Source: Rachicladosporium sp. CCFEE 5018 (Eukaryota; Ascomycota; Dothideomycetes; Cladosporiales; Cladosporiaceae). From it: a stretch of DNA of 28,922 nt. The stretch is from assembly GCA_002077045.2 (NCBI GenBank), contig KZ111182.1, positions 173,826 to 202,747 on the forward strand, given 5' to 3'. Below, in pieces: positions 10,069-18,415 of this stretch. Under the pieces are notes generated by a model. The model was not told where the DNA came from. It saw only the letters and a program-made list of their open reading frames with translations, and ran no database searches. How positions within the stretch are numbered: position 1 is the first letter of the stretch; every line of letters starts with the position of its first letter. The translations under genes were made by a program, and so were the position numbers.

Positions 10069-11016
10069 ATGACAAAAGGCCTCGCCTTCCACTTTGAGCC
10101 TTCCACCGAAATCCCCTCTCAGAAAGGCAAGATCTCGCTCATTACAGGTGCAACCTCAGGACTTGGCCGCGAAACGCTTCTCAATCTCGCCGCCCACGGC
10201 CCAGAGCGGATTTACTTTACCGGTCGCTCCCAAGCCTCAGCCGACAAGCTCCTCCAAGATGTCCACGCGAGATCCCCAACTGCCCAAGTTCACTTCATCA
10301 AGATGGACCTCGCCTCCATTGAGTCCGTCAAAGCTGCCGCAGCGGAGTTCTTCCGTCGCGAAGCACGTCTAGACCTCCTCATGGCGAACGCAGGCGTCAT
10401 GGCGTTACCTCCCGGCCTCACGAAGGATGGCTATGAGGTGCAGTTCGGCACGAACCATCTAGGCCACGCCGCGCTTATCAACCTGCTCCTCCCGACACTC
10501 GCTCTGACAGCAGAGCAAGGCCACGATACCCGTATCGTGATCCTCTCCTCTGACCTATTCAAATTCATGTCCTCCACCATTTCCCTTTCCAAGATGCACA
10601 CCACGCAATCCGCTCATGGGCCTCTCGCTCCCCAGCGCCGCTATGGAGAGTCAAAACTAGCCAATCAACTCTATGCGCGCGAGCTCGCCCGCCGTTACCC
10701 AACCATCACCACGGTAGCGATCCATCCGGGCGTGGGCAATACCGGCTTGCAGGATAACTTCACCGGACCGACCAAGATGATGGTGCGAGCGGCTGCTATG
10801 GTGATGCCGATGATGACTGCCGAGCAGACAGCGTGGAACCAGACTTGGGCCGCTACGGCGCCTTTGGGAAATGGGGAGAGGATGGTGAGGAGTGGAGTTT
10901 ACTATGAGCCGGTCGGGGTGGAGGCTAAGTTGCCGAAGCATGGGAAGGATGATGTGTTGGCTGGGAAGTTGTGGGAGTGGACTGCGAGCGAGTTGGCGAG
11001 GTTTGGAATCAAGTGA
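10069..11016 (+). CDS. Short-chain dehydrogenase/reductase (SDR)
   Basis: This single-exon gene has a 315-residue product, the usual size for fungal SDRs of the retinol-dehydrogenase/WW-oxidoreductase-like group. The Rossmann nucleotide-binding motif TGATSGLG is at residues 26-33, NAGVM at 107-111, the catalytic Ser around 160-161 (ILSSD), the active-site YGESK at 192-196, and the HPG that follows at about 218-220. All catalytic residues are present, so it should be an active NAD(P)(H)-dependent oxidoreductase; the substrate cannot be read from sequence. A TATA-like element lies 113 bases upstream. It diverges from the Argonaute-like gene. No signal peptide or clear membrane anchor is seen, although a Met-rich hydrophobic patch lies near residues 240-250. 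Confidence 0.92.
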   Translation: MTKGLAFHFEPSTEIPSQKGKISLITGATSGLGRETLLNLAAHGPERIYFTGRSQASADKLLQDVHARSPTAQVHFIKMDLASIESVKAAAAEFFRREARLDLLMANAGVMALPPGLTKDGYEVQFGTNHLGHAALINLLLPTLALTAEQGHDTRIVILSSDLFKFMSSTISLSKMHTTQSAHGPLAPQRRYGESKLANQLYARELARRYPTITTVAIHPGVGNTGLQDNFTGPTKMMVRAAAMVMPMMTAEQTAWNQTWAATAPLGNGERMVRSGVYYEPVGVEAKLPKHGKDDVLAGKLWEWTASELARFGIK

Positions 11017-11397
11017 GTGAGAGTCAGGACGTGGGCTATGGTGATGAATTCCGGGAGTGAGACGACATTATTGATGTTGTTGTTGTCGTTGTCGTTGATA
11101 GCTGAACTGACTGAGGCATACTTGACACTGATCTCCTGGGCTGGCTCTTCCCTACGCGTCACTGTAAGTCCGCATCACTCATCACCAGCGCTCACTCTCG
11201 TACCAGATCTAGCTCACTGCGTGGCGTGTGCTGCCATGAGCGCCCGTGTCTTGACCGCGCTCCCTTGTGGACTTATTTCGAGCCGAAGTCTAATACCTTT
11301 CCTACCATCCGATACACCATACTTCGTCCTCACCAAACTTGCCACACCCACGAGAACAATCAATAAGTGGTAGCGGAATATCAACAGACCATCAGCC
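11017..11397. other. Intergenic
   Basis: This 381-base gap lies between the SDR and the first small F-box-like gene, both on the plus strand. It contains a TTG/GTT-rich low-complexity patch at about 11070-11098 just after the SDR. No gene was seen. Confidence 0.45.
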
Positions 11398-11949
11398 ATG
11401 GAGTCCAAACCAGTCACCGACTGCAACACCAATACTCAATCTCCATTCTTCCGCCTCCCAACCGAGCTCAGAAACGAGATCTACAAATACGTCCTTACTC
11501 GCGAAGACTCCTTGATCCCCTACAACACGGCACGAGGAGGATTCTCAGACTTCCTTCTCAATCTACATTCGCACCATCCAATGGCACTCATCCAGGTCAA
11601 TCGACAGATTCGCACAGAGGCTGAATTGATGTTTTACAACAAGACACAATTTACCTTTGATTGCGCGGAGAATCTCAGACGCTGGCTACAAGGACTGTCA
11701 TGCACTTGTATCGACTCCATCGGACACATCGAGATGCGAACAGCATTGAGCATGCGTCCTTTCTCAGGGAAATTGACCACCTTGTCGGAGGCGGAGCATT
11801 CCGTGCTGCGATGTCGGACAAGGATGCGAAGGTCTGGTGAGCAGGAACCACGAAGAGTTGAAATCGTGCAGTACCAGACTGGGGAGAAGATGCTGTGGCT
11901 TCGGGGAGAGCGAGCGGTGATCAGGGTGGAGGCGGCACAGGTAGTGTAG
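11398..11949 (+). CDS. Small F-box/2EXR-like protein, first of a tandem pair
   Basis: This single exon encodes 183 residues. The N-terminal FFRLPTELRNEIYKYVL (17-33) is the F-box-like or 2EXR-type leucine/proline motif that opens many small Dothideomycete proteins. The family middle motif ALIQVNRQIRTEAELMFY follows. The C-terminal part ends with EPRRVEIVQYQTGEKMLWLRG. The next gene (12310) shares the start MES, the LP-E-R-IY core, the QVNR-IR-EA segment and the EPR-VEIVQ...WLRG tail, so the two are tandem paralogues. F-box proteins usually link substrates to SCF ubiquitin ligases, but these short fungal forms have no visible substrate-binding domain; the biochemical role is unknown. Confidence 0.75.
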   Translation: MESKPVTDCNTNTQSPFFRLPTELRNEIYKYVLTREDSLIPYNTARGGFSDFLLNLHSHHPMALIQVNRQIRTEAELMFYNKTQFTFDCAENLRRWLQGLSCTCIDSIGHIEMRTALSMRPFSGKLTTLSEAEHSVLRCRTRMRRSGEQEPRRVEIVQYQTGEKMLWLRGERAVIRVEAAQVV

Positions 11950-12309
11950 ACCCGCTGCGGGTGGGAAGTGATCAAGCGCGGCTAGCGAGAGGTGGCATGC
12001 AGCGACTGCGGCTACGCCAATTCGTCTCTGGGGGCTGCTTGCGGTGTATTAGGCAGATTAAGCAAGTCAGTATACCGCCAGACTTCTCGTCACTCCGTAA
12101 GGCTCATCCGCGTGTCAAACCGTGTATCCTTGTGCATCCTCACCCGCGTGCCAAACCGTCCATCCTAGTTCATCCGTGCTAGCACCGCCTCCAGTCTGCA
12201 AAGCACGTGCTGTTCCAATCAGTCAAAATAACGTAAACGTGTCGATCATGTTTGAGTGCGAGCCTCTGGCAATGCAACACACCAGCCAATACCACCCCGT
12301 CGTAGAGCC
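11950..12309. other. Intergenic between tandem paralogues
   Basis: This 360-base spacer between the two F-box-like paralogues carries a 36-base tandem duplication (12103-12174). No separate gene was seen. Confidence 0.5.
12103..12174. repeat. Two-copy 36-base imperfect tandem repeat
   Basis: Copy one is 12103-12138 and copy two is 12139-12174, head to tail with 30 of 36 bases identical. A shared core is CAAACCGT. The repeat sits in the spacer between the paralogues. Six differences suggest that the duplication is not recent. Confidence 0.8.
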
Positions 12310-12843
12310 ATGGAATCTACCCAGGTCAGCAACGGAGACACAGCCTTTCGACTCCTCGATCTTCCAATTGAGATCAGGAAACACATCTACAAGCATGCTT
12401 TCACCCGCAACCACCCACTGATCGTCTATGCCAAAGTGCGAACACAAGACACGGTCTCGAAGCACACCAGACAACGCGAACATGCAGCAGCACTCACCCA
12501 AGTGAACAGACACATTCGTGCTGAAGCTATGCCCGCATTCTACAGCACCACGTACTTCTCGGTGAACAGCTGGGCACTTCTGAAAGTCTGGCTACAGAAG
12601 CTATCAGTGGAGCAGATCGATTTACTCAGCAACCTGGAGGTCGAGACGACAGGAAGTATGGACCCTGTCAATGATCCTAAAGACAGGAGGTCTGCGGTCG
12701 AGCATCTAGCGGCGATCTACCGGGAGCAGATTAGGATGCTGGGGATAAGGGAGCCGAGGGTGGTGGAGATCGTGCAGTCGAGGAGTGGAAAAAGAATGAT
12801 GTGGCTCAGGGGCCGCTCAGGACTCGTGAGTGCTCTTGAGTAG
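12310..12843 (+). CDS. Small F-box/2EXR-like protein, second of a tandem pair
   Basis: This single exon encodes 177 residues. The ATG at 12310 is chosen because its product begins MEST, matching the neighbour's MESK; an in-frame GTG at 12256 is not needed. The core is FRLLDLPIEIRKHIYKHAF (13-31), followed by ALTQVNRHIRAEAMPAFYS and a C-terminal EPRVVEIVQSRSGKRMMWLRG, which aligns with the upstream paralogue. The region between is diverged, so the duplication is old or fast-evolving. No membrane segment or signal is seen. Function is unknown beyond the F-box-like start. Confidence 0.75.
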   Translation: MESTQVSNGDTAFRLLDLPIEIRKHIYKHAFTRNHPLIVYAKVRTQDTVSKHTRQREHAAALTQVNRHIRAEAMPAFYSTTYFSVNSWALLKVWLQKLSVEQIDLLSNLEVETTGSMDPVNDPKDRRSAVEHLAAIYREQIRMLGIREPRVVEIVQSRSGKRMMWLRGRSGLVSALE

Positions 12844-13653
12844 CGTTGTGATAGTTGGGACGTGAGCTCGCGGCTCGAGTGCAGAACCGAACATGGAGAT
12901 TGAGGAATCCTACCTATTGCGGTCGGCAAGAGCGGCGATCCTGATACTGAAGGAAGCAAGACGAAGTGTGGTCTGCTGAAAGTTGTTGTGCGTATGTACA
13001 CGAAGACAATTCCCTCAATCATTCCATTGCGCCGTAACTCCGTGTGCTCAAGCTGTCATCCGGCAAGCTGGTCCGGTCCCTCATGTTCCAGAGTTTTCCC
13101 ATTCGTCCTCTTGATCTAGTCGTCGTAGCCAGATGGAATTTGTCTTCGTCCTCGGGGTGCTGCATAATATCATTAGTCTGCGTCTCGCATCCTCCAGACA
13201 CACAAACACTTACTCGGGTATGTAAGAGGGATCTGTGATCGCATTGGGTCTCCGAGGCGTTCGCGAAGGGGCGGTACAACAATCTATGACTTCATCAATT
13301 CCATTCAGACTCTCCATACCACGCCGTCTCGTCGTACCAATGTAAGAGGTCCCATGCAGCCAATGACTATGCTCCAGAAGATGGCTGGCTTCGCGCGCGC
13401 TGCCCAGTGGATGTACGTCGTGGGCGCGGTCCAGAAGGAGACGGGTGCCATGACTGTGATTGCGCCTTTGCGCCTGACGTGCAAGTGCAACTAAACCTCG
13501 ATGAAGAAAACAGTGATGTGCCGGGTGATGCTGGTTGGAGTGAAGTCAAGGTCGCACAGCTCGACTGTAGCGCGAGTCATGCAGGCACGCCGAACAGCTG
13601 GCTCCAATGCTTCGACACCAGAAACATTTTGTGTGCAATGACAAGATCATACA
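12844..13653. other. Intergenic, WBP1 upstream region
   Basis: This 810-base gap holds only short overlapping open frames on both strands, none with a recognisable domain or intron pattern. It includes a TGACGTGC motif 179 bases before the WBP1 ATG. Confidence 0.45.
13475..13482 (+). promoter_or_regulatory. UPRE-like TGACGTGC motif upstream of WBP1
   Basis: TGACGTGC at 179 bases before the ATG resembles the ACGT-core element bound by Hac1/XBP1-type unfolded-protein-response bZIP factors. Oligosaccharyltransferase genes are commonly UPR targets. This is a motif match in a fitting context, without direct evidence. Confidence 0.35.
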
Positions 13654-15119
13654 ATGCGGTCAATACTATACGGCCTAGTGCTGGGCCTCACGAGCCTCGC
13701 CGCAGCTCTCAGCGCAGCCGGCAACACACTACTGGTAGTTATCGAGGATGAGGCGGACAAGGCAAAGTACTCGACTTTCTGGTCGGACTTGACGTGTAAG
13801 TGGCTTCACGGACACACGAAGAGACAAAGTACTGACCGAGTATACTAGCACGAGGTTTCCAACTCACATACTCCACCCCGAAAGACACGTCGCTCGGTCT
13901 CTTCCACCTCGGCGAACCCGCATACTCTCATCTCCTCCTTCTCCCACCCAAATCGAAAGGCTTCGGTCCCAGCTTGTCGCCAAAGCTGATCATTGAGTTC
14001 GTCAATGCTGGCTCCAATGTCCTGCTTGCGCTCTCTGGGGACAGCTCAGTACCAAGCGCGATCAGCAGCCTCCTTCTCGAACTCGACATCACTCTACCCT
14101 CAGACCGGACGAGCTTAGTGGTGGATCACTTCAACTACGATACGAAGAGTGCGAGCGAGCAGCATGATGTCCTGCTTCTGCCGTCTGGCAACGCTGGAAA
14201 GAAGGGCGTGAAGGACTACTTCGGTGTGGACGGGCTTGTAGCGCTGCCACGTGCAGTCGGACAGGTGCTGGGTAATGAGAGCCCGCTGGTGTCCTCCATT
14301 GTGAAAGCACCAGCGACCGCGTACACATACAGTCCCAAGTCAGACGACACCGAAGCAGATGATCTCTTTGCGACTGGCTCGCAGATCAGTCTCGTGACTG
14401 CGTTCCAAGCACTGAACAATGCACGCTTCACTGTACTGGGTAGCGCAGAGGCACTAGAGGACAAGTGGTTCGATGCATCCGTGCAAGCTGCCACCGGAGG
14501 TGCGAAACCGAGCAAGTCCAGCAACCGCGCGTTCGCGGAAAAGCTCTCAGCTTGGACGTTCAAGGAGTCCGGCGTGATCAAGGTAGGCAGAGTCACCCAC
14601 TCCCTGAACGAGACTGGACAGAAGACTACCGACGTCACCAAAGCAAGCGTCGAGCTGAATCCCACAATTTACCGCATTAAGAACGACGTCTCCTACTCCA
14701 TCGCCATCTCGGAATGGTCAGGTACAAACTGGACGCCCTTCACCCCCGCTGCAGGCGATGCAGTCCAACTGGAGTTCAGCATGCTCTCGCCCTTCCACCG
14801 TCTGAACCTCATTCCCTCGAAACAGACAGCCAACGCCACGATTTTCACGCAGACCTTCAAACTGCCTGATCAGCACGGCATCTTCAACTTCTACGTCAAC
14901 TATCAGCGGCCGTTTGTGACGAGTGTCGAGGAGAAGCGGACTGTCACTGTGAGACATTTCGCGCACGACGAGTGGCCGAGGAGTTATGTCATCTCAGGCG
15001 CCTGGCCCTGGATTTCGGGCATCTGGGTGACGGTCGTAGGATGGTTAGTCTTCGTCGGGCTGTGGCTGTACAGCAAGCCGGCGCAACCGAAGCAAGATCT
15101 CAAGGCGGCGAAGAGGTGA
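13654..15119 (+). CDS. WBP1: Oligosaccharyltransferase 48-kDa subunit (WBP1/DDOST)
   Basis: This is an essential subunit of the ER oligosaccharyltransferase complex, which transfers the dolichol-linked glycan to Asn in nascent proteins. Two exons (13654-13795 and 13849-15119) flank a 53-base intron (GTAAGT donor, ACTGAC branch site, CTAG acceptor) and give 470 residues, close to the usual length. Residues 1-21 form a signal peptide, and the lumenal domain begins NTLLVVIEDE. A conserved patch includes YSTPKDTSLGLFHLGEPAY. A single C-terminal membrane segment (about 433-455) is followed by a short basic cytosolic tail ending KAAKR, similar in position to the dilysine ER-retention tail of yeast Wbp1. 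The gene looks intact. An ACGT-core UPR-type motif lies upstream. Confidence 0.94.
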
Positions 15120-15476
15120 GGTGTTACTGAATGCGGAGCAAAGTAGCATAGCGGTTCAATTCGCTGTAACAAAAGCATTCTACACACTGGCTCAGTTTCA
15201 GAGCCGAAACCAAGTTCCAGACTCATCTGCGCATCAACTCTAAGACATCTGCTACTGACTTCGTCCATAGAGCATCGAGGTGCGCTGGCGGTGCAAATTA
15301 TTGCTGTGCAAGCTATGCAGCCAACTATCGCGGAGCTGAGTCCTGACAACTTCCGAATTCGGCCAAGGATACGGCATGTGTACTTGGTGGGGGTGTAGCT
15401 ACACATACTCGCAAGTGCTTACTACTGACGATACCCCCAGTGATCGATCTACCCTACGTTAGCTGCTGAGCACGAC
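15120..15476. other. Intergenic
   Basis: This 357-base gap lies between WBP1 and the F-box-like gene at 15477, both on the plus strand. No gene or repeat was seen. Confidence 0.45.
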
Positions 15477-16376
15477 ATGGCAACGATGGCGACCCCGTTG
15501 CACAGCATAAATGCTGCCACACAGACGGTTGATAAATCATATCCACTACCGGTGCTCCATCTCACAGCCGAAAGACCCAAGGAGTCCCGCCTGCTATTGT
15601 TACCCACGGAACTGCTCACACAGATAATCGAGTATGTCTTCGAGGACTCAAGCATCGGGCCAGTCACACATATGCCAAACGGTATCGCAGTCCTCAACAG
15701 TTCTTACACCGCAAGCTCCAAACTCTGCCCACTGCTAGCGTGTCGCCAGCTCTACTACGACCACCAATTCCTCGCCCTTGCCTACACAAGCTTCTCGATC
15801 ACCAGCCCTTTCGCCAGTATCGATGCGCGGCTAATCTCACTTGCACCAAGTCTTCAGTCAGCAATTCGCTCGCTCACGTTCGTCGCTGACGACCGTCATT
15901 TCCGCAAGCTCATCGCCTGGGGCAACTGTCCGTTCGATATGCCCAATCTGCAACTGGACACCCTCACGATAGTGCTGCTCTCGTCAAGCCGCTGGCACTT
16001 CCTCTTCGACCACACCAGAGACCTCATCCAGCTCCTCCGCCACCTGCACAATCTCAAACGCCTCGTCTTCGTCCGCAACAATGCGTCCGTCAAAGGCAGT
16101 TTCAAGACCTGGTGTAATCGGCTCATCGGGCTGATCCTAAAGATAGACCACGAGCAACGGTACCTAGTTGATCCGCCAAACCTGGAGCAGGTCTGGTGGA
16201 GCTGGGAGTATGATGCCAAGGCGCAGACTTTCACGCTTGAGGCGGCGGAGGCGAGGCCGCTGGTGGGGGAGGACGAGTATATGAGGCAGGTGCTGGGGTT
16301 GATGGAGACATTGAGGGTTAGTGTGGAGAGTGAGGAGTGGAATCCGGATCCGAGGAGTAGGGTGATGTATTACTGA
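15477..16376 (+). CDS. F-box-like fungal protein
   Basis: This single exon encodes 299 residues. LPTELLTQIIEYVF (42-55) is an F-box-like opening, followed by LLACRQLYYDHQFLALAYTSF, the typical next segment in these fungal families, in which a conserved Cys-Arg-Gln-hydrophobic-Tyr patch precedes a Thr/Ser-Phe strand. The centre (about 120-210) has leucine-rich alternating strands and helices (LRHLHNLKRLVFVRN) that could be degenerate leucine-rich repeats. The C-terminus is acidic. It is only distantly related to the two smaller F-box-like genes upstream. A role as a ubiquitin-ligase adaptor is a family inference; the target is unknown. Start choice: the first ATG at 15477, with another at codon 4. 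Confidence 0.75.
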   Translation: MATMATPLHSINAATQTVDKSYPLPVLHLTAERPKESRLLLLPTELLTQIIEYVFEDSSIGPVTHMPNGIAVLNSSYTASSKLCPLLACRQLYYDHQFLALAYTSFSITSPFASIDARLISLAPSLQSAIRSLTFVADDRHFRKLIAWGNCPFDMPNLQLDTLTIVLLSSSRWHFLFDHTRDLIQLLRHLHNLKRLVFVRNNASVKGSFKTWCNRLIGLILKIDHEQRYLVDPPNLEQVWWSWEYDAKAQTFTLEAAEARPLVGEDEYMRQVLGLMETLRVSVESEEWNPDPRSRVMYY

Positions 16377-16841
16377 TGTTGACTTTACTGGATCTCGAAC
16401 GGCTATGCTGCACTTGACGAGCGCACTCCATCTCAGAACTCCTTCAGGGCCACAGCAGAGTGCGTCTGGACGACAAGCCAGGCATCAAACTACCAACGTC
16501 ACGTGCAGTAGCGCTTCTGGCTTATGTCCGATATACCCGGTGAGAGATATGCGGGTCTGCGATAAGATGCCGCCTACTACTGCACGACCTCGAGAGCTGC
16601 CAGACTGGACTTCGAAGTCAATAATGTGCGCCCCGGAGATACACTTGACGACACGCACAACGGCGCTGATAACGATGATCGACCGTGGATCTAGATCGCC
16701 ACTGCAACGATTCTATCTCTTATTGTCAGAATGCACATTGTGCCTGTCAAGTCATGCAATCAGCTGGGAGTCGCCGCATTGTACCCAGACACTTCTTCTC
16801 TTTCATCACCTGAACGATCGAGGCGATAGCACAGCGCAGCC
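16377..16841. other. Intergenic, upstream of the flavin oxidoreductase
   Basis: This 465-base gap contains a GTCACGTG palindromic E-box (CACGTG at 16500-16505), about 340 bases before the next ATG. No gene was seen. Confidence 0.45.
16500..16505. promoter_or_regulatory. CACGTG E-box
   Basis: A palindromic CACGTG preceded by GT lies in the flavin-oxidoreductase upstream region. Such sites bind bHLH factors (Cbf1/Pho4-type) in fungi. Motif only. Confidence 0.25.
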
Positions 16842-18346
16842 ATGGCGACCACAACCGAGACCGAGACGAGAATGGAGAAAACAGCTATCGAGCTCATCTC
16901 GGAGCCACTGACACTACAATGCGGTCTGACGCTGCCCAACCGCCTGGTAAAATGCCCTATGCAAGAGACCCTGGCGATAGGACCCTACTTCGACCCTCCA
17001 ATGGAAGCCTTCAGCAACCTCTACAGCAAGTGGGCAAGGTCGAGCTACGGCTTGATCACCACCGGGCAGGTGCAGGTCGACCGTCGGTTCTTGTCGATTG
17101 CAGGGGACGTCTGTGTACACGAGAAGAGTCTCAAACCAGATGTCCTAGCTATCTGGAAGCAATGGGCCAAGACAGCGCAGAGTGAGGGCACGCCGTGTAT
17201 AGTACAGATCGCGCATCCTGGCAGGATGTCACCGACGGGTGCTGGCATCCGGCCGGCGGACATGCCCGCGCTGTGTCCTAGCAGTGTACCTGTGAAGCTA
17301 GGAGATTCGTGGCTTGATAAGATGGCGCTGGAGAAGGTGCTGGGGACGCCGAAAGCTATGGTGGAGAGCGAGATCGATGAGGTGGTTGCGATGTGTAAGC
17401 ATCTCGGAATAGAATCCACAGCTACGGTGCAACGCTGACTATCGTGACAGTCGTCCACGCGGCGGTAGTAGCCCGAGAAGCCGGTTTCGCCGGCTGCCAA
17501 CTCCACGGTACCCACGGCTTCCTCCTCTCACAGTTCCTCTCACCCTACACAAATCGACGCACAGACTCCTACGGTGGCTCACCCGAGAACCGCATGAAGC
17601 TTCTTCGCCGCCTCGTAACCGAGATCCGCGAAGTCTGTCCTCGGCCCTACTGCCTCTCGGTAAAGCTCAACAGCGCAGACTACATGGATGCTGGTACTGG
17701 TCTAGAGCAAGAGGAAGGACTCGAGCAGGTGCGCTAGCTCGCTGAGTGCGGCATGGTTGACTTCGTGGAGATTAGCGGTGGAAACGCCGAGAACAAGACG
17801 AGTGGATTGCATCAGTCATTTGGCAAGAAGACGATCGACAAGGCACCCAAGATGCGGGAGAGCACGCGGATACGGGAGGCCTTCTTCACCGAGTTCGCGG
17901 AGAAAGTGCAATCCCTCAACTCGTCGATACCGATCCAGCTCTCTGGCGGCTTCCGCTCGCGAACCGGCATGGCTGATGCATTGGACTCTGGCATTTGCCA
18001 AATGATCGGGCTCGGGCGCGCAGCTGTCCTTGAACCAGAGCTCCCGCGCAAGGTCCTGCTAAACCCGGAGTACGATGACGAGCTGGCTCTCGGTATGAGC
18101 CACATTGTGCGAGGACAATGGCTGAGTAACCTGGTGCCGATCAAGGTCATTGGCAGTGGGTTACCGATTCAGTTCTTCTACTATAATATGAAGAGGCTAG
18201 GCAACGGATTGTCGAGCGATCCAGATGCGAGCATACCTTACGTGATTGCTATGAGTATCTGGGAGACAGTGAGTAGTGGCTGGTCGAAGTCCATACAGCA
18301 GGTGATCGCTTCGATCAGCGGAGGTGGAAGAGTGAAAGTAGAGTAA
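16842..18346 (+). CDS. NADH:flavin oxidoreductase (Old Yellow Enzyme family) with an in-frame TAG
   Basis: This is an FMN-dependent ene-reductase-type TIM barrel. Exon 1 is 16842-17394, a 56-base intron spans 17395-17450 (GTAAGC donor, GCTGACT branch site, GACAG acceptor), and exon 2 is 17451-18346. Family motifs are clear: LPNRLVKCPM near the start, IVQIAHPGRMSPTG, QLHGTHGFLLSQFLSP and TDSYGGSPENR, then VDFVEISGGNAE and IQLSGGFRSRTGMADAL for FMN phosphate binding. The full frame would give about 481 residues plus one stop codon: TAG at 17735-17737 (codon 280) interrupts it between EQVR and LAECGMVDF. Translation ending there would lack the C-terminal FMN phosphate-binding half. No intron of suitable length removes the stop. 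Sequence on both sides is well preserved, so the lesion is recent or a base error. It converges on an MFS gene 70 bases away. Confidence 0.88.
17735..17737 (+). other. In-frame TAG in the flavin oxidoreductase gene
   Basis: The preceding codons read EQVR and the following LAECGMVDF, in the same frame. Homologous barrels have a continuous helix here. A single G-to-A change from TGG, or C-to-T from CAG, would explain it. Confidence 0.8.
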
Positions 18347-18415
18347 GCGCTGGCCGATCGATAGCACCAATATACACGACATATACCCTCTTGAGCGTCC
18401 ACATCTTGGCGCCCC

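Noticed and set aside
17724..17737. Nine-base mini-intron (GTGCGCTAG) removing the TAG in the flavin oxidoreductase
   Set aside because: It is far below the minimum spliceable length; larger options delete conserved residues or break the frame.
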